From Myxococcales bacterium (GTDB taxonomy: Bacteria; Myxococcota_A; Bradymonadia; UBA7976; UBA1532), in assembly GCA_020633435.1 (NCBI GenBank), contig JACKDP010000004.1, forward strand, positions 124,001-188,000: a DNA stretch of 64,000 nt, given 5' to 3'. The translations under genes and the position numbers were made by a program. This document shows positions 14,950-26,900 of this stretch, one piece after another. The number at the start of each line of letters is the position of its first letter. The stretch's first letter is position 1. The notes beneath the pieces are model-generated. The model ran no database searches, was not told the origin of the DNA, and worked only from the letters and a program-made list of their open reading frames with translations.

Positions 14950-17900
14950 TTAGTAGTTGGCGATGACCCGGAAGAAGGCGCCGCCGTGGTCCTCGTTCAG
15001 CGTCGAGAACTCCTCGTCGCTGAACTGGGTGAAGTTGTAGCCGACGCCCAGCCGCACCGTCTTCTCGATGATGTAGTTCACCTCGAACAGGGCCCCGTGC
15101 AGGGTGGTCTGGGCCAGCTCCGTCGTCAGCCAGCGGTACTCCGCGCCGGCGTCCCAGCTGTTCGTCAGGTGGTAGTTCACCCGCAGCAGCAGCAGCAGGT
15201 TGGTGTCCTCCACCGTCGGGAGCTGGGCGACCCGCAGAGCCGAGCGCTTCCAGGCCAGCTTGGTCACGAGCTGGATGCCCGGGGGCAGATCGAGGATGGG
15301 CGTCAAGGAGACGACGTCGATCTCCTCCCGCTCGGGCAGCTCCAGGGCCACGTCGATGGGGTTCTGGGCGTAGCGCTTGCCGTACTTCAGGAGCACGGCG
15401 ATCCAGTCGTAGCTGATCGGCCGGAAGGCCAGGCCGGCGCTGGACTCCAGCATCTCGGCCGCCGTCGCCTCGTAGACGAGGTCCAGGCTGTGGCTGTAGT
15501 TGAAGCGCAGCAGCAGCGTCAGGTCGGGGTGCAGCTTCACGCTCGCCGCGTTCAGGGCCAGGATCTGCATCAGGTCGCGGCGGCCCACCGTCTCGTCGTT
15601 GTCGTCGTAGCGCAGCTCGTAGCGGCCGCTGACCTTCACCTTGTCGCTGTCGAGCCACTCCAGGCCCAGGGAGATGGCGTCCTGGCTGAACTCCCCCGCC
15701 CCGCCGGCGAGCACCTGGCTGCGCTGGTAGGCGGTGTCGACGTGCAGGCCCGTGACCACCTTCGTGCGCTTGCCGACGCCCATGACGGCGCGGTTGCGGC
15801 CGCCCTGGGTGCCCGTCTCGAGCTGGTACTCACCGAAGGCCCGCCCCGAGTTCTTGGCGCCGAAGCGCTCCTCGCCGCCCACCACCGTGGTGGCGACGGT
15901 GCGGTCGTCCTCCTGGGCGAAGCGCTGCTGGGCGTAGATGGTGTGGCGGTCGTCGAGCTGGGTGCGCATGCCGAGCTGGGTGGCGTTGTCGCCGGACCAG
16001 CGCAGCGACTCCAGCAGCTCGATGCTCAGGGTGTCAGCCAGCTTGTAGCGAGCGCCGGCCGTGGTCACCAGCAGGTCGCCGGTGCCGCTGTGCAGGCGCT
16101 CGTCCCCGCGGACGACGACCTCCTGCTCGGCCAGCAGCGTCCAGCGCGGCGTCAGCGGGTACTCGCCCCCGACGCTGGCGGTGTCGATGACGAAGCCCGC
16201 GCGGTCGGGCCCCTCGTCCGTCTCGGTGTGCACGAACTCGACGTCGACCTTCAGCCCCTCGCGGACGAAGCCGTAGCCGCCGCGGGTGACGTCGCGCCGG
16301 AAGGCCCCGAAGCCGCCGAACAGCCCCTCGCCCTGGGTCGAGGGCTCCTCGGTGACGGTGGTGTCGTGGCGCACGAAGAGGCTGTGCTCGGGCGTCAGCC
16401 AGAAGCGGCTCTGGACGCCGAAGACCTCCTGCCCCTGCTGCTGGATGGTGCCGCCGCTGGAGAAGCCGGGGGCGATGTACTGCCACCAGGCCTCGGTGTA
16501 CCAGCGGTCGCGGTCGGATTCCTCCATGAAATCCGCGATCTCCAGGCCACCACGCAGCAGGAAGGACTGCCCGTCGGTGCGGCTGGCGTCGCGGCCGTGG
16601 AAGGGCCGGAACGTCAGGCCGCCGTCGGCGCTGACGAGGTTCTCGCCGTTCTGGCCGGCGCTGCGGGCCACCTCGGCCTCGAAGCGCGACTTGCGGCCGT
16701 GGCGCAGGCGCAGCTCGCCGCCCCAGAGCTCGTAGTCGGGCGTGCCCAGCGTGGAGCGGCCCTCCTTCACGTAGCCGCCGCCCACCGTCACCTTGTCGAA
16801 GAGCGTCTCGCGGGCGTGCACGCCGAAGCCGGTGTCGCCGAAGCGGCCCGGATCCTGGTGGTCGTACTCCACCGCGATGAAGAGCGGGTGCCCGTCGAGG
16901 ACGCTGTGGTCGTTGGGCTGCGTCAGCGCCCCCGCCGTGTCGAGGGAGCGCGTGGACGCCGGCGACTTCAGCAGCAGGCGGCCGTCGTCGTAGCGGAAGG
17001 TGTAGTCGACGTCCCGGGCCAGCGAGACGCGGCGGCGCTCGATGCCCGAGTCGCGGTCGCGCTCCACCAGCGAGATGCGCTCCGAGCCCTCCACCACCTC
17101 GCGGTGGGGCAGGTAGTACAGGCTGCCCCCGGTGCCGAGCAGCTCGACGTAGGCGTGGCGCTCGGGGACGTCCTGGTCGGCGGCGAAGGCCTTGAGCTCG
17201 TGGCGCGCCGGCCCCGTCTGCACGTCGAGGGCGGCCTGGGCGCCGTAGAGCGTCCGGTCGTAGTTCAACAGCTCGACGCCGCGGATGCCCGACTTGAAGT
17301 TGCCCACCGTCAGCGTCGACCGGTCGGCCTCGACCAGCACGTACAGGGGGCCGCGGGTGTTGGCCTCCTTCACCTCGGCGGCGCTGTCGCCGTAGACCGG
17401 GTAGAACTGCTCGGGGTCGATGACCTGGCGATAGAACGTCTCGAACTCGCGGCGGCGCGTGCTGTCGACGTGGGCCGTGACCTTGTACTGCTCGAAGGCC
17501 CCGCCCAGGATGTCGCTGCCCTTGGCGTAGCCGCGGAAGTAGGCGGCCACGCGGCCGTGCAGGTACAGGCCGTCGCCGATGGTGGTGCTGGTGTGGGCGT
17601 CGACGCCGTCCAGCTCCGCGCCGCGCTTGCCGAGCTGGGACTCGCCCAGGGCCAGCAGGAACCAGGCGGCGTCCTTCACCTTCACCGGGTGGGCCAGGGT
17701 GCCCTTGTTGCCGGCCGGATCCTCCGTGGTGATGCGGACCTCGGTGTCGTTGACCCCCAGCCAGGCGGCCCCGGCGAAGCGCCCCTCGGCGTCCACCAGC
17801 ACCTCGTTGCCCTGCAGGAAGACGCGGTTGCCGGGGGCGGTGCGCCCGCGGACGGGCACGGACCGGCCGGGCAGCTCGGCCCCGGCGGGGGGCACCTCCA

Positions 17901-20900
17901 CCTCCAGGACGCGGGCGGGCACGTCGGCCCCGCTGTCGCCCAGGGCCGGCGTCAGGATGCGCTGGATCTCGTCGCGGCCGAAGGCGGCCAGGACCTGGCG
18001 CTCGGTGCCCGTCAGGCCGGGCTTGAGGATGACCGGCTCCGGCGGCTTCTCGCGCTTGACGCGCCCGTCGCGGGGGATGGCCCCGCCGCCGACCACCTCG
18101 CCGCCGCCGTCCACCGGGGCCACGGGGCGCAGGCGGTCGGGGGCGTCGTCGCCCTGGGGCGGCGCCACGAAGAAGACCGACCGGCCGCCATCGGGCCGCG
18201 TCAGCTCGACCAGCAGCGCCTCGTCGCCGCGGACGTCCAGGCGGCCCTGGAAGCGATCGCCCTCGGTGGAGACGCGCTGGGCGTCCACCCGCAGCTCCCA
18301 CCGGGATTTCTTCGGCTTTTCGGGCAGTTGCACGTCGCCCAGGGCCACCGCCGCCTCGGGGCTCTGGCCGATGACCTGGCGGGTGGAGAGCACCGTGAGG
18401 CGGTAGCGGTAGAGGCCCGGCCCGGCGCCGGCGGCGTCCCAGGTGAGGCGCTCCGGGGGCTGGCCCTCCCCGCCCTGGCTCCAGCGGATGGCGCCCTCGG
18501 CGTCCACCACGGTGAAGCGCCAGCGGTCGGCCTTCTTGAGGCCGCTGGAGAGCGTGAAGGCCAGGGGCTCGACCACCTTGCCGTCGCGCACGGCGACCTT
18601 CTCGGGGCCGGTGGCCTGCACCTTCAGGCCGCTGGCCGCCACCCGCACGCCGCCGATGGTGATGCCGCCCGGGGCCTGGCCCTCGACGACGACCTCGCGG
18701 GCCTTCTCGCGCTCGGGGCGGCTGCCCTCCTTGAGGCGCACCGGGAAGACGGCGCGGCGGCCGTCGGCGGCCTGGACGGCCACCTCCACCACCCCGTCGG
18801 GCGGGATGGTCGCGGCCAGGGCGAAGGTGCCGTCGGCCTCGGGGGTCACCTCGTCGGCGTCGACGCGGACCCAGGGCTCGAAGGCCGCCTCCGTCTCCAC
18901 CTTGACGGGGCCGGCGGGCGCGGCGTCCGCCGCCAGGGCGCGCAGCTCCACGCGGCGGTTGCGCTTGCGGGAGCGGGCGAAGGCGGTGGGCGCGCGCGGG
19001 CGGTCGTTGCCGACGCCCACGGCCTCCAGCCGATCCGCCGGCAGCTTCAGCGTCGTCACCATCCAGGCCACCAGGGCGGCGGCCTCCTTCTGCGTCTGGG
19101 CCCGGGCAGCGGCGTCCTCGCCCGCCCCGTCGGCGTGCACCTCGACGCGCACGCGGGCCGGGGCCGGGGGCAGCTTGCCCGCGACCTTGCGCAGGGCGCG
19201 CTGCAGCGCCGGGCGGGGCGCGCCCTGGGCGTCGAAGTCGGCGGCCACCGCCTCGACGAGCGGGGGCAGCGCGCCCTGGTTCAGGCCCACGCCGAACACG
19301 CCGGCGGGGCTGCCGACGAGGGTGCCGTCGCGGCCCGCCAGCTCGACGCGGTAGGTGTAGGCCTTGCCGGCCTCCAGCACGGGCTGGCCCGCCTGGTCGC
19401 GCTGATCCCAGGGCAGGATCTTGGGGGGGCGCCCGGCGCCGGCCGCGACCTGGCGCTCCTGGCCGCCCACCTCGCCGACCCAGAGGGCCCAGCGATCCCG
19501 GGGCGCGCCCTTGAAGATGCGCAGGCGGAAGCCCAGCCCGGCGGCCGCGCCCCCCACCCCGGCCGGCACGTCGGCCTGCTCGGCGTCCTGGCCGTCGACC
19601 TGGAGAATCGCCAGCAACTTCGGGGCCTTGCGGACCTGGTCCCGGACGCGGACGCTCAGGGTGTCGGCGTCGCCGCTCACGATGGCGAAGCGGTCGCGGA
19701 GGGCGTCGAGGGCGGCGTCCATGCCGTCGGCGGCCACCTCGATGCGCGCGCCCGAGACCGTCTCGGTGGGGCACGTCACGCCGAAGCCGACCTTGGCGGG
19801 CAGGCCGCGGGTGAAGTGCACGACGCGCACCTCATCGGTGGTGAAGGTGGCGCCGGGCAGCAGCGTGGCGGCGTCCAGCTTCACGGCGTGGCTGCCGGGA
19901 TCGATGTCCTTGAAGTGGTAGAGGCCGGCGCTGTCGGTCTCGGCGTACCAGCCGTTGTCGAGGTAGATGCGCACGCCGCCGAGGCCGCGCTCCCCCTCCG
20001 ACTGGAAGCCGTCGCCGTCGGCGTCGCAGAACACCTTGCCGATGAGGAGGCCCTGGTCGAAGTCGGCGTCGGGCACCACCCGCACGTCGGCGCGGGCCGT
20101 GCGGCTGATGGGCACGTTGCCGCCGGCGAGCAGCAGGGTGGCGCGGTTGGTGTAGACGGCCTTCGGCTTCACGTTGGCGCCGAGGGCCGCCTGGTAGCGC
20201 AGGCGGATGGCCTCGCCGGCGTGCAGCTCGACGGGGAAGCGCAGGATGCGGGCCTCCTGGGGGTCGAACGACGCCAGGGGGATCTCCTTGCCGCCGTCCA
20301 GCCGCACGAAGGTGCCGCTGCCCGCCACGTACTTGAAGCCGCGGGGCAGCACGTCCTGCAGGACCGCCGGCCCGGCCTCCGAGCCCTCCACCAGATCGCG
20401 GGGGCTGCGGTTGATCATGTCGATCTCGTAGGTCACCACCTGGCCGCGGCTGACCTCGGCCCGCAGGGACCGCTTCTGCACGTCGATGAGGGCGCTCAGG
20501 GGATCGATGGGCACGTGGTTGTGGAAGAACTGGTCCTCGGGGCCCGCCAGGTCGAAGGCCAGGAAGTAGGTGCGGTCGGCGTCGGGGGCGACGGCGGGCA
20601 CGGCCTCGGGCACCACTTTGCCGGCAGGGTCGTCGGTGAACGCGTAGCCCGGCGTGGGCGGCACGAGCACGGACGGGCTCACGTAGGAGAGCCCCGGCGG
20701 GACGACCTCCATGAGGTAGCGGCCGGGCCGGCGGACGGCGAAGCGGTACATGCCGCCATGGGCCGTGCGCTGGCCCTGCATGCTCTCGGCCTCCAGGTCC
20801 TCGGGGGGCACGAGGGTGCGGCGATCCCGGGAGGCGGCGTCGTAGGGGTCGTCGTTGCCGACGTCCTCGTCGCGGTAGATGAAGACCTGGGCGCCATCCA

Positions 20901-23900
20901 CCAGCGTGCCCTCGGCGCCGTCGTAGACGCGCCCGGAGGGGTCGATGGCCAGGTCCTGCTGGCGCTGCTCGGTGGCCGCCACCTCCACGCCGTCCACCGT
21001 GCGCAGCAGGACGTCGGTGGCCGAGAAGATGCGGGCGCGGTAGCTGCCGGGCAGCAGATCGAAGAGGTCGTAGCGACCGGTCTCGTCGCTGACGACCTCG
21101 GCCACCGGGGGGGCGTCGGGGTCGGCGGCGGGCGAGAGGGCGACGCGCATGCCCTCGAACACGGCGTCGGCGCGGTCGGAGTAGGCGCCGTCGCCGTCGA
21201 CGTCCTCGAAGACGCGGCCCGTCAGCCCGCCAAAGCGGACCTGGGCGTCGACGCAGGCCGGATCGCCGGCCACGGGCGGCACGCCGGGGCCCTCGGCCTG
21301 GGCGATGTTGCAGATCTCGCGGTCCTCGCCGAGCCGCGGATCCACCTGGAGCGCGAGCACGACGACGACGGATTCCCCAGCGATCACGCCCACATCCGTG
21401 AGCTGCACGCGGCCGTTCTGGGAGGCGCCGGCGGGCGCGGGCTCCACCGCCAGATCGGCGCCCGGCGGCACCGCGACGGCGTCCACGAACAGGAGGCCCG
21501 GGGGCAGGTCGTCGACGACGGTCAGGCCGGCGAGGTCGACGGTGCCGTTGTTCGTCAGGGTGATGCGGTAGATGAGCGTCTCGCCGGCGAGGGCGGGCGC
21601 GCCCGAGGGATCCTCGACCGTCTTGCGGATGGCCAGGCGGCGCACGGCCGTCTCCCCCACCGGGACGATGGTCGGATCGCGGCCCTCGCCGTCGTCGTCG
21701 GAGCGGATGGTCAGGCCGTCGGCCGTGGCCAGGCTGGCCTGGTTGGCCACCTGCGGGCCCGCGTCGACGCGCGTCCGGAAGCGCACGAGGCGCGCGCCGC
21801 GCGGGGGCACGCTGTCGAGGCGCACCCGCAGGCGGCTGCGGTCCAGCTCGCCGGCGTCCCGGTCGGCCTGGTCGGTGAGCGCGAGGCCGTCCAGCGTCAG
21901 GCTGCCCGGGACGTAGGCGGTGCGGGCCGGCAGCGGGTCGGTGACCTCGACCGGCCCCGACGCGGCGTCCCCGGCGTTCTGGATCGCCAGCGTCCACTCG
22001 ATGATGTCGCCGATCTGGGCGCGCACCTCGGGCCGGTCCAGGACGCGGGCCGTCTTCAAGAAGCGCGTGAGATCGGCCCCGCCGCCGACGACGAAGCTGG
22101 TGGGATCGAGCGGCTCGGCGGTGTCGGGATCGTCGCTGCGGGCCGTGATGCCGAGGCCGTCCTCGACGAAGGCCTGGTTGTCGACGCGGGTGCCCACGGC
22201 GGCGTCGGGGGGCACGCGGACCTGGAAGCGGACCTCCACCGACTCGCCCGGCTGCAAGACGCCGTCGCGGCCGCGCAGGCCGAGGCCGGGCTCGCTGGTG
22301 GGGGCGCGGCCGCCGCGGTCGGCGACGGGCCGGCCGTCGATGCGCGTGGAGCCCAGCAGGTAGACCGTGCCCGCGGGCACCGCGTCGACGATGAGCGGCG
22401 CGGGGCTCGGGGCGGTGCCCGTCTGGGTGATGCGGATGGCGTACTCCACCGTGTCGCCGGGGCGCACGCCGCCGAGGGGGCTCGCGACCACCTTCTGGAC
22501 GGCGTAGGCCGGGGCGCCCTCCACCACGAAGACGGTGGGATCGCCCGGGGCCGGCGTGGCGGGGTCGTCGGAGAGGGTGGACCCGGGCTGGCCGCGCACG
22601 AAGAGCTCGGCCTGGTTGCTGACGGCCTCGCCCGCGCCGAGGGCGGGGCGGATGCGGGCCTCGAAGCGCAGCGTCACGCGGTCGCCGGCCGCGATGGCGC
22701 CGAGGGCCGGCGTCCGGGCGGGGATCCACTCGATGCGGGCGGCCCGCGGGTCGAAGAGGCCCCCGTCGGCCGGGGCGATGGCCTCCAGCCGGGCTGTGTC
22801 GACGGGGTCGAGGACGCTGACGTCCCGGGCCGGGCTGCCGCCGGGGTTGAAGACGTCGATCTGGTACTCGACGCGGGCGCCCGGCGCGAAGCCGACGGGC
22901 TCCAGGGGCAGGACGCGCTTCGTGACCTCCACCGACGCCACGCGCACGACCAGCTCCACCACCTCGCTCAGCGTGTACGGCCCCGCCCCGCCGAAGCGGG
23001 CGCCGAACTGGTTGGAGATGACGGTGCCGTCGAGGGCGTCGGCGGCGACGCGGGCGCGCAGCACGCGGCGGACCTCGGCCCCCACGGGCAGGTCGCCCAG
23101 GGCCCAGCGCGCGACACCGTCGACGACCTGGCCGTCCATGGCGTCGGCGTCCACGAGGCCGGCGCCGATGGGATCGATGAGATCGACGGCCGGGGCGGGC
23201 TGCTGCCCGACGTTGCGCACGACGAGCACGTAGGTCAGCGCGTCGCCGGGGGCCACGTCGCCGCCGTTGTCATCGCGGGCGACCTTCTCGACCTCGAGCT
23301 CCGGGCGGTTGCGCACCGTGAACGTCGTCGGATCGCCGACCTCGCCGGTGGTGGGATCGTCGGTCAGCACCGCGGGGCGCCCCTCGGTGAGCAGGCGCGC
23401 CTGGTTGGCGACGACGGTGCCATCGGGCAGGCCGTCGAGCACGCGGCCGCGGATGGTCAGCACGACGCTGGCGCCGGGGGCCAGGTCGCCGACCTGCCAG
23501 CGCACGTTCTGGCGGGCCACCTGGGCGACCGGCTGGGTGTCCACCACCGCGACCTGGGCCGGGACGGCGTCGGTGACGATGACGCCGCGGGCGAGCTGCG
23601 AGCCGCGGTTGCGGATCTCCAGCGTCCACGTCACCGATCCGCCGGGCACGAAGTCGCCGGCCACGATCTTGGTGGAGCCCGCCAGGTCGGGGCGGTCCTC
23701 GACCGTGAACCGCGTGGGATCGGGGGCGCCGGGGGTGGCCGGATCGTCGGAGACGAGGCCATCGGCGACGGCCTGGTTGGCGACGACGGTGCCGTCGGGC
23801 GTGCCGGGGGCGACCGTCGCGGTGATCAGGAGCTCGGCCGCCTCGCCGGGGCCCACCGGGGGCACGGGCCAGACCACGGCGCCGCCCTTGATGACGGCGG

Positions 23901-26900
23901 GGGCCGGGGCGACGGCGGCCTGCAGGGCGGCCGGCAGCGGGTCCGTCACGATCACGGCGTCCGCCACGGCGTCGCCCGTGTTGGCGAGCTGCAGGCGGTA
24001 CTCCACGCGGGCGCCGGGCTGGATGGGGGCCGGCGTCGTCAGGGCCTTCGTCAGCGCGAGGATGGGGGCCGCGGTGACGCGGAACGCCGTGGCGTCGTCG
24101 GGGGCGGCCGTCGCGGGGTCGTCCGTCAGGAACGGGGCCGCGAAGCCCGGCGCGCTGATCTCGGCCTGGTTGGCCACGACGGTGCCGTCGGCCAGGGGCA
24201 GGACGATGCGGGCGGTGACGGTGAAGCGGCGAGCGTCGCCCGGCGGCACGGCCCCGAGGGCCCAGGTGAGGCGCTGGCCATCGACGCGGGCGCCCGGGGC
24301 GGCCTCCAGCACCAGGGTGTCGGGCAGGACGTCCGTGAGCACCGCGCCGGCGGCCGGGGCGTCGCCCGTGTTGGCCAGCGTCAGGGTGTAGCGCACCCGG
24401 CCACCGGGCCGGAAGATGCCGTCATCACTCAGGTTTTCCAGCGACTTCTCGGCGCTCGAGAAGTCGGCGGCCGAGACCACCTGCACCACCGTCGGGTCGA
24501 GGGCGGCGGGGGTGGCGGGGTCGTCCGAGAGCACGGCCTCGACGCCCTGGGCCGCCAGCGTGGCCTGGTTGGCGATGCGCAGGCCGTTGGCCAGGGCGGG
24601 CTGGACCCGCACCCGCAGCACCAGCTCACGGGGGGCGTCGACGGGCAGATCGCCCAGATCCCAGACGACGGCCGCGCCCTCGCGCCGCGCGCCGGGGGCG
24701 TCGACGAGGACGAGCTCGGGCGGGAGCGGATCGCGCAGCGTGGCGCCGGCCGCGGCGTCGCCGCCGGTGTTCTCGACGCGCAGGCGGTAGACGAGCTCGT
24801 CGCCCGGGCGCACCGAGCCGCCGTTCACGTCCTCGACGGTCTTGGTGACGGCCAGCGCCGGCGTCGACACCACCCGCACCACCGTGGGATCGCCCGGCTT
24901 GCCCGTGGTGGGATCGTCGGTGCCCACGCGGGCCAGGCCGGTGGCCACCAGCTCGGCCTGGTTGGTGATGAGGGTGCCGTCGGCCAGCGGCCGGCGCACG
25001 CGGCCGGTCAGGCGCAGGGCGCGGCGCTCCCCCGGGCCCAGGTCGCCCACGGCCCACGTCACCACGCCGCCGGCGAGCGCGCCTTCGGGGGCCTCGACGG
25101 CCTCCAGCTCGGCGGGCACGGCGTCCGTCACGACCACGTCGCGGGCGGCGTCGGTGCCGCTGTTGATGACGGCCAGGGTGTAGGTGACGACGTCGCCGGG
25201 GGCCGCCTCGCGGGGCGCGGCGTCCTTCGTCGAGGTGGACAGGTCGGGGCGGCTCACCACCACGACCACGGTGGGATCCCCGGCGGCGGGCGTGCGCGGA
25301 TCGTCGGAGCGGACGGCCGCGACGCCGGCGGCCAGGCCCTCGGCCTGGTTGGCGATGCGGGTGCCGGCGGCGGTGCCCGGGGCCACGGTGGCCTCGAAGC
25401 TGACCTCGGCCGGCGCCCCCGGCAGGACGGGCCCGGCCAGCGACCAGACCACGGCGCCGCCCTTGAGGCGGCCCCCCACGGCGGGCGCGACGTCCACCAG
25501 GCCCGCGGGCACGGCGTCGCTGATCTCGACGCCCTCGGCGGGCGCGTCCCCGCCGTTGCGGGCGGTGATGACGTAGCGCAGCCGGTCGCCCGCCTGCACG
25601 TCGCCGCCGTTCAGGTCGATCACGGTCTTGTCGAGGGCGAGGGCCGGCGCCGACTCCACGACGAAGACCGTCGCGTCCCCCACCTCGGGGGTGGTCGGGT
25701 CGTCGGAGCGGCGCGCCTCGATGCCCTGGGCGACGGAGGTGGCCTGGTTCTCGACGCGCAGGCCGTTGGTGAGGACGGGCAACAGGGTGCCGCGCAGGGT
25801 CAGCTCGACCTCGTCGCCGACGTCCAGCAGGGCCAGCTCGGGCCGGCTGGCAGCGTCGAAGGCCACGGCGTCCCCCGCCACGCGGCCGCCCTCGGCCACG
25901 AGCCCCGCGAAGACGCCGGGGGGCAGGCGGTCGTTGACGCGCACGTCGCGCCCGGGCGCCGTCCCGGTGTTGCGGACGCGCAGGGTGTACGTCACCTCGT
26001 CGCCCGGCCGGGCGGTGCGCGGGGCCACCGTCTTGGCGACCTCGATGCGGGCCTGGGAGCGCACGCGCAGCACGGTGGCGTCGTCGGGCGCGTCGGTGAT
26101 GGGGTCGTCCGTCGGCACCGGCACCCGGATCTCGGCCGACGTCAGCGTCGCCTGGTTGCGGACGAGCGTGCCGTCGTCGAGCACCGGCGGCAGCAGGGCC
26201 TCGAAGGCCACGGTGGCCCGGGCGCCGGGCTCGATGCGGGGGATGCGCCAGGTGAGGGTGCCGTCGGCCAGCACGCCGCCGTCCTGGGGCGTGACCTCCG
26301 CGAAGGCGAAGGCCAGCCGGTCGCTCACCACCACGTCCGTCGCCGGCCGGTTGCCGGTGTTGGGGATGGTGATGACGTAGCGCACCCGCTCGCCCGGCAG
26401 GGCCACCCGGCCCGGCAGCGCCGGCAGATCCTTGGTGGACGTCCCCAGGATGGGCGCGGCCGTGACCTGCAGCGCCGCGCTGCGCACGTCCGTCTGCTGC
26501 GTCGGGTCGTCCGTGGAGCGGACGTTGGCGACGTTGGTGATGCGCAGGCCGTTGGCGGCGTCGGCGGCGACGGCCAGGGTGAAGGTGACGCGCACCGTCG
26601 CCCCGGCGGCCACGCGCAGGAGCCCCTGCAGGCGCCCGCCGGCGCAGACGAGGTCCTCGCCGCCCGCCTCGATCACGCAGTCGCCGGTGCCGCCCGGCCA
26701 CGGGTCGTTCACGAAGACGTCGGTGGCGCTGGCCCCGGTGTTCTGGATGGCGAGGGTGTAGCGGATGCGGTCCCCGGGCTCGAGCAGCCCGCCGTTCACG
26801 TCGACGCCGGCCTTGCGGGTGCCGGGGCCGGTGATGTCGACCCCCGCCGTCAGCCGGAAGATCGTGGGATCGTTGGCGGCGCCGGTGTCGGGGTCATCGG

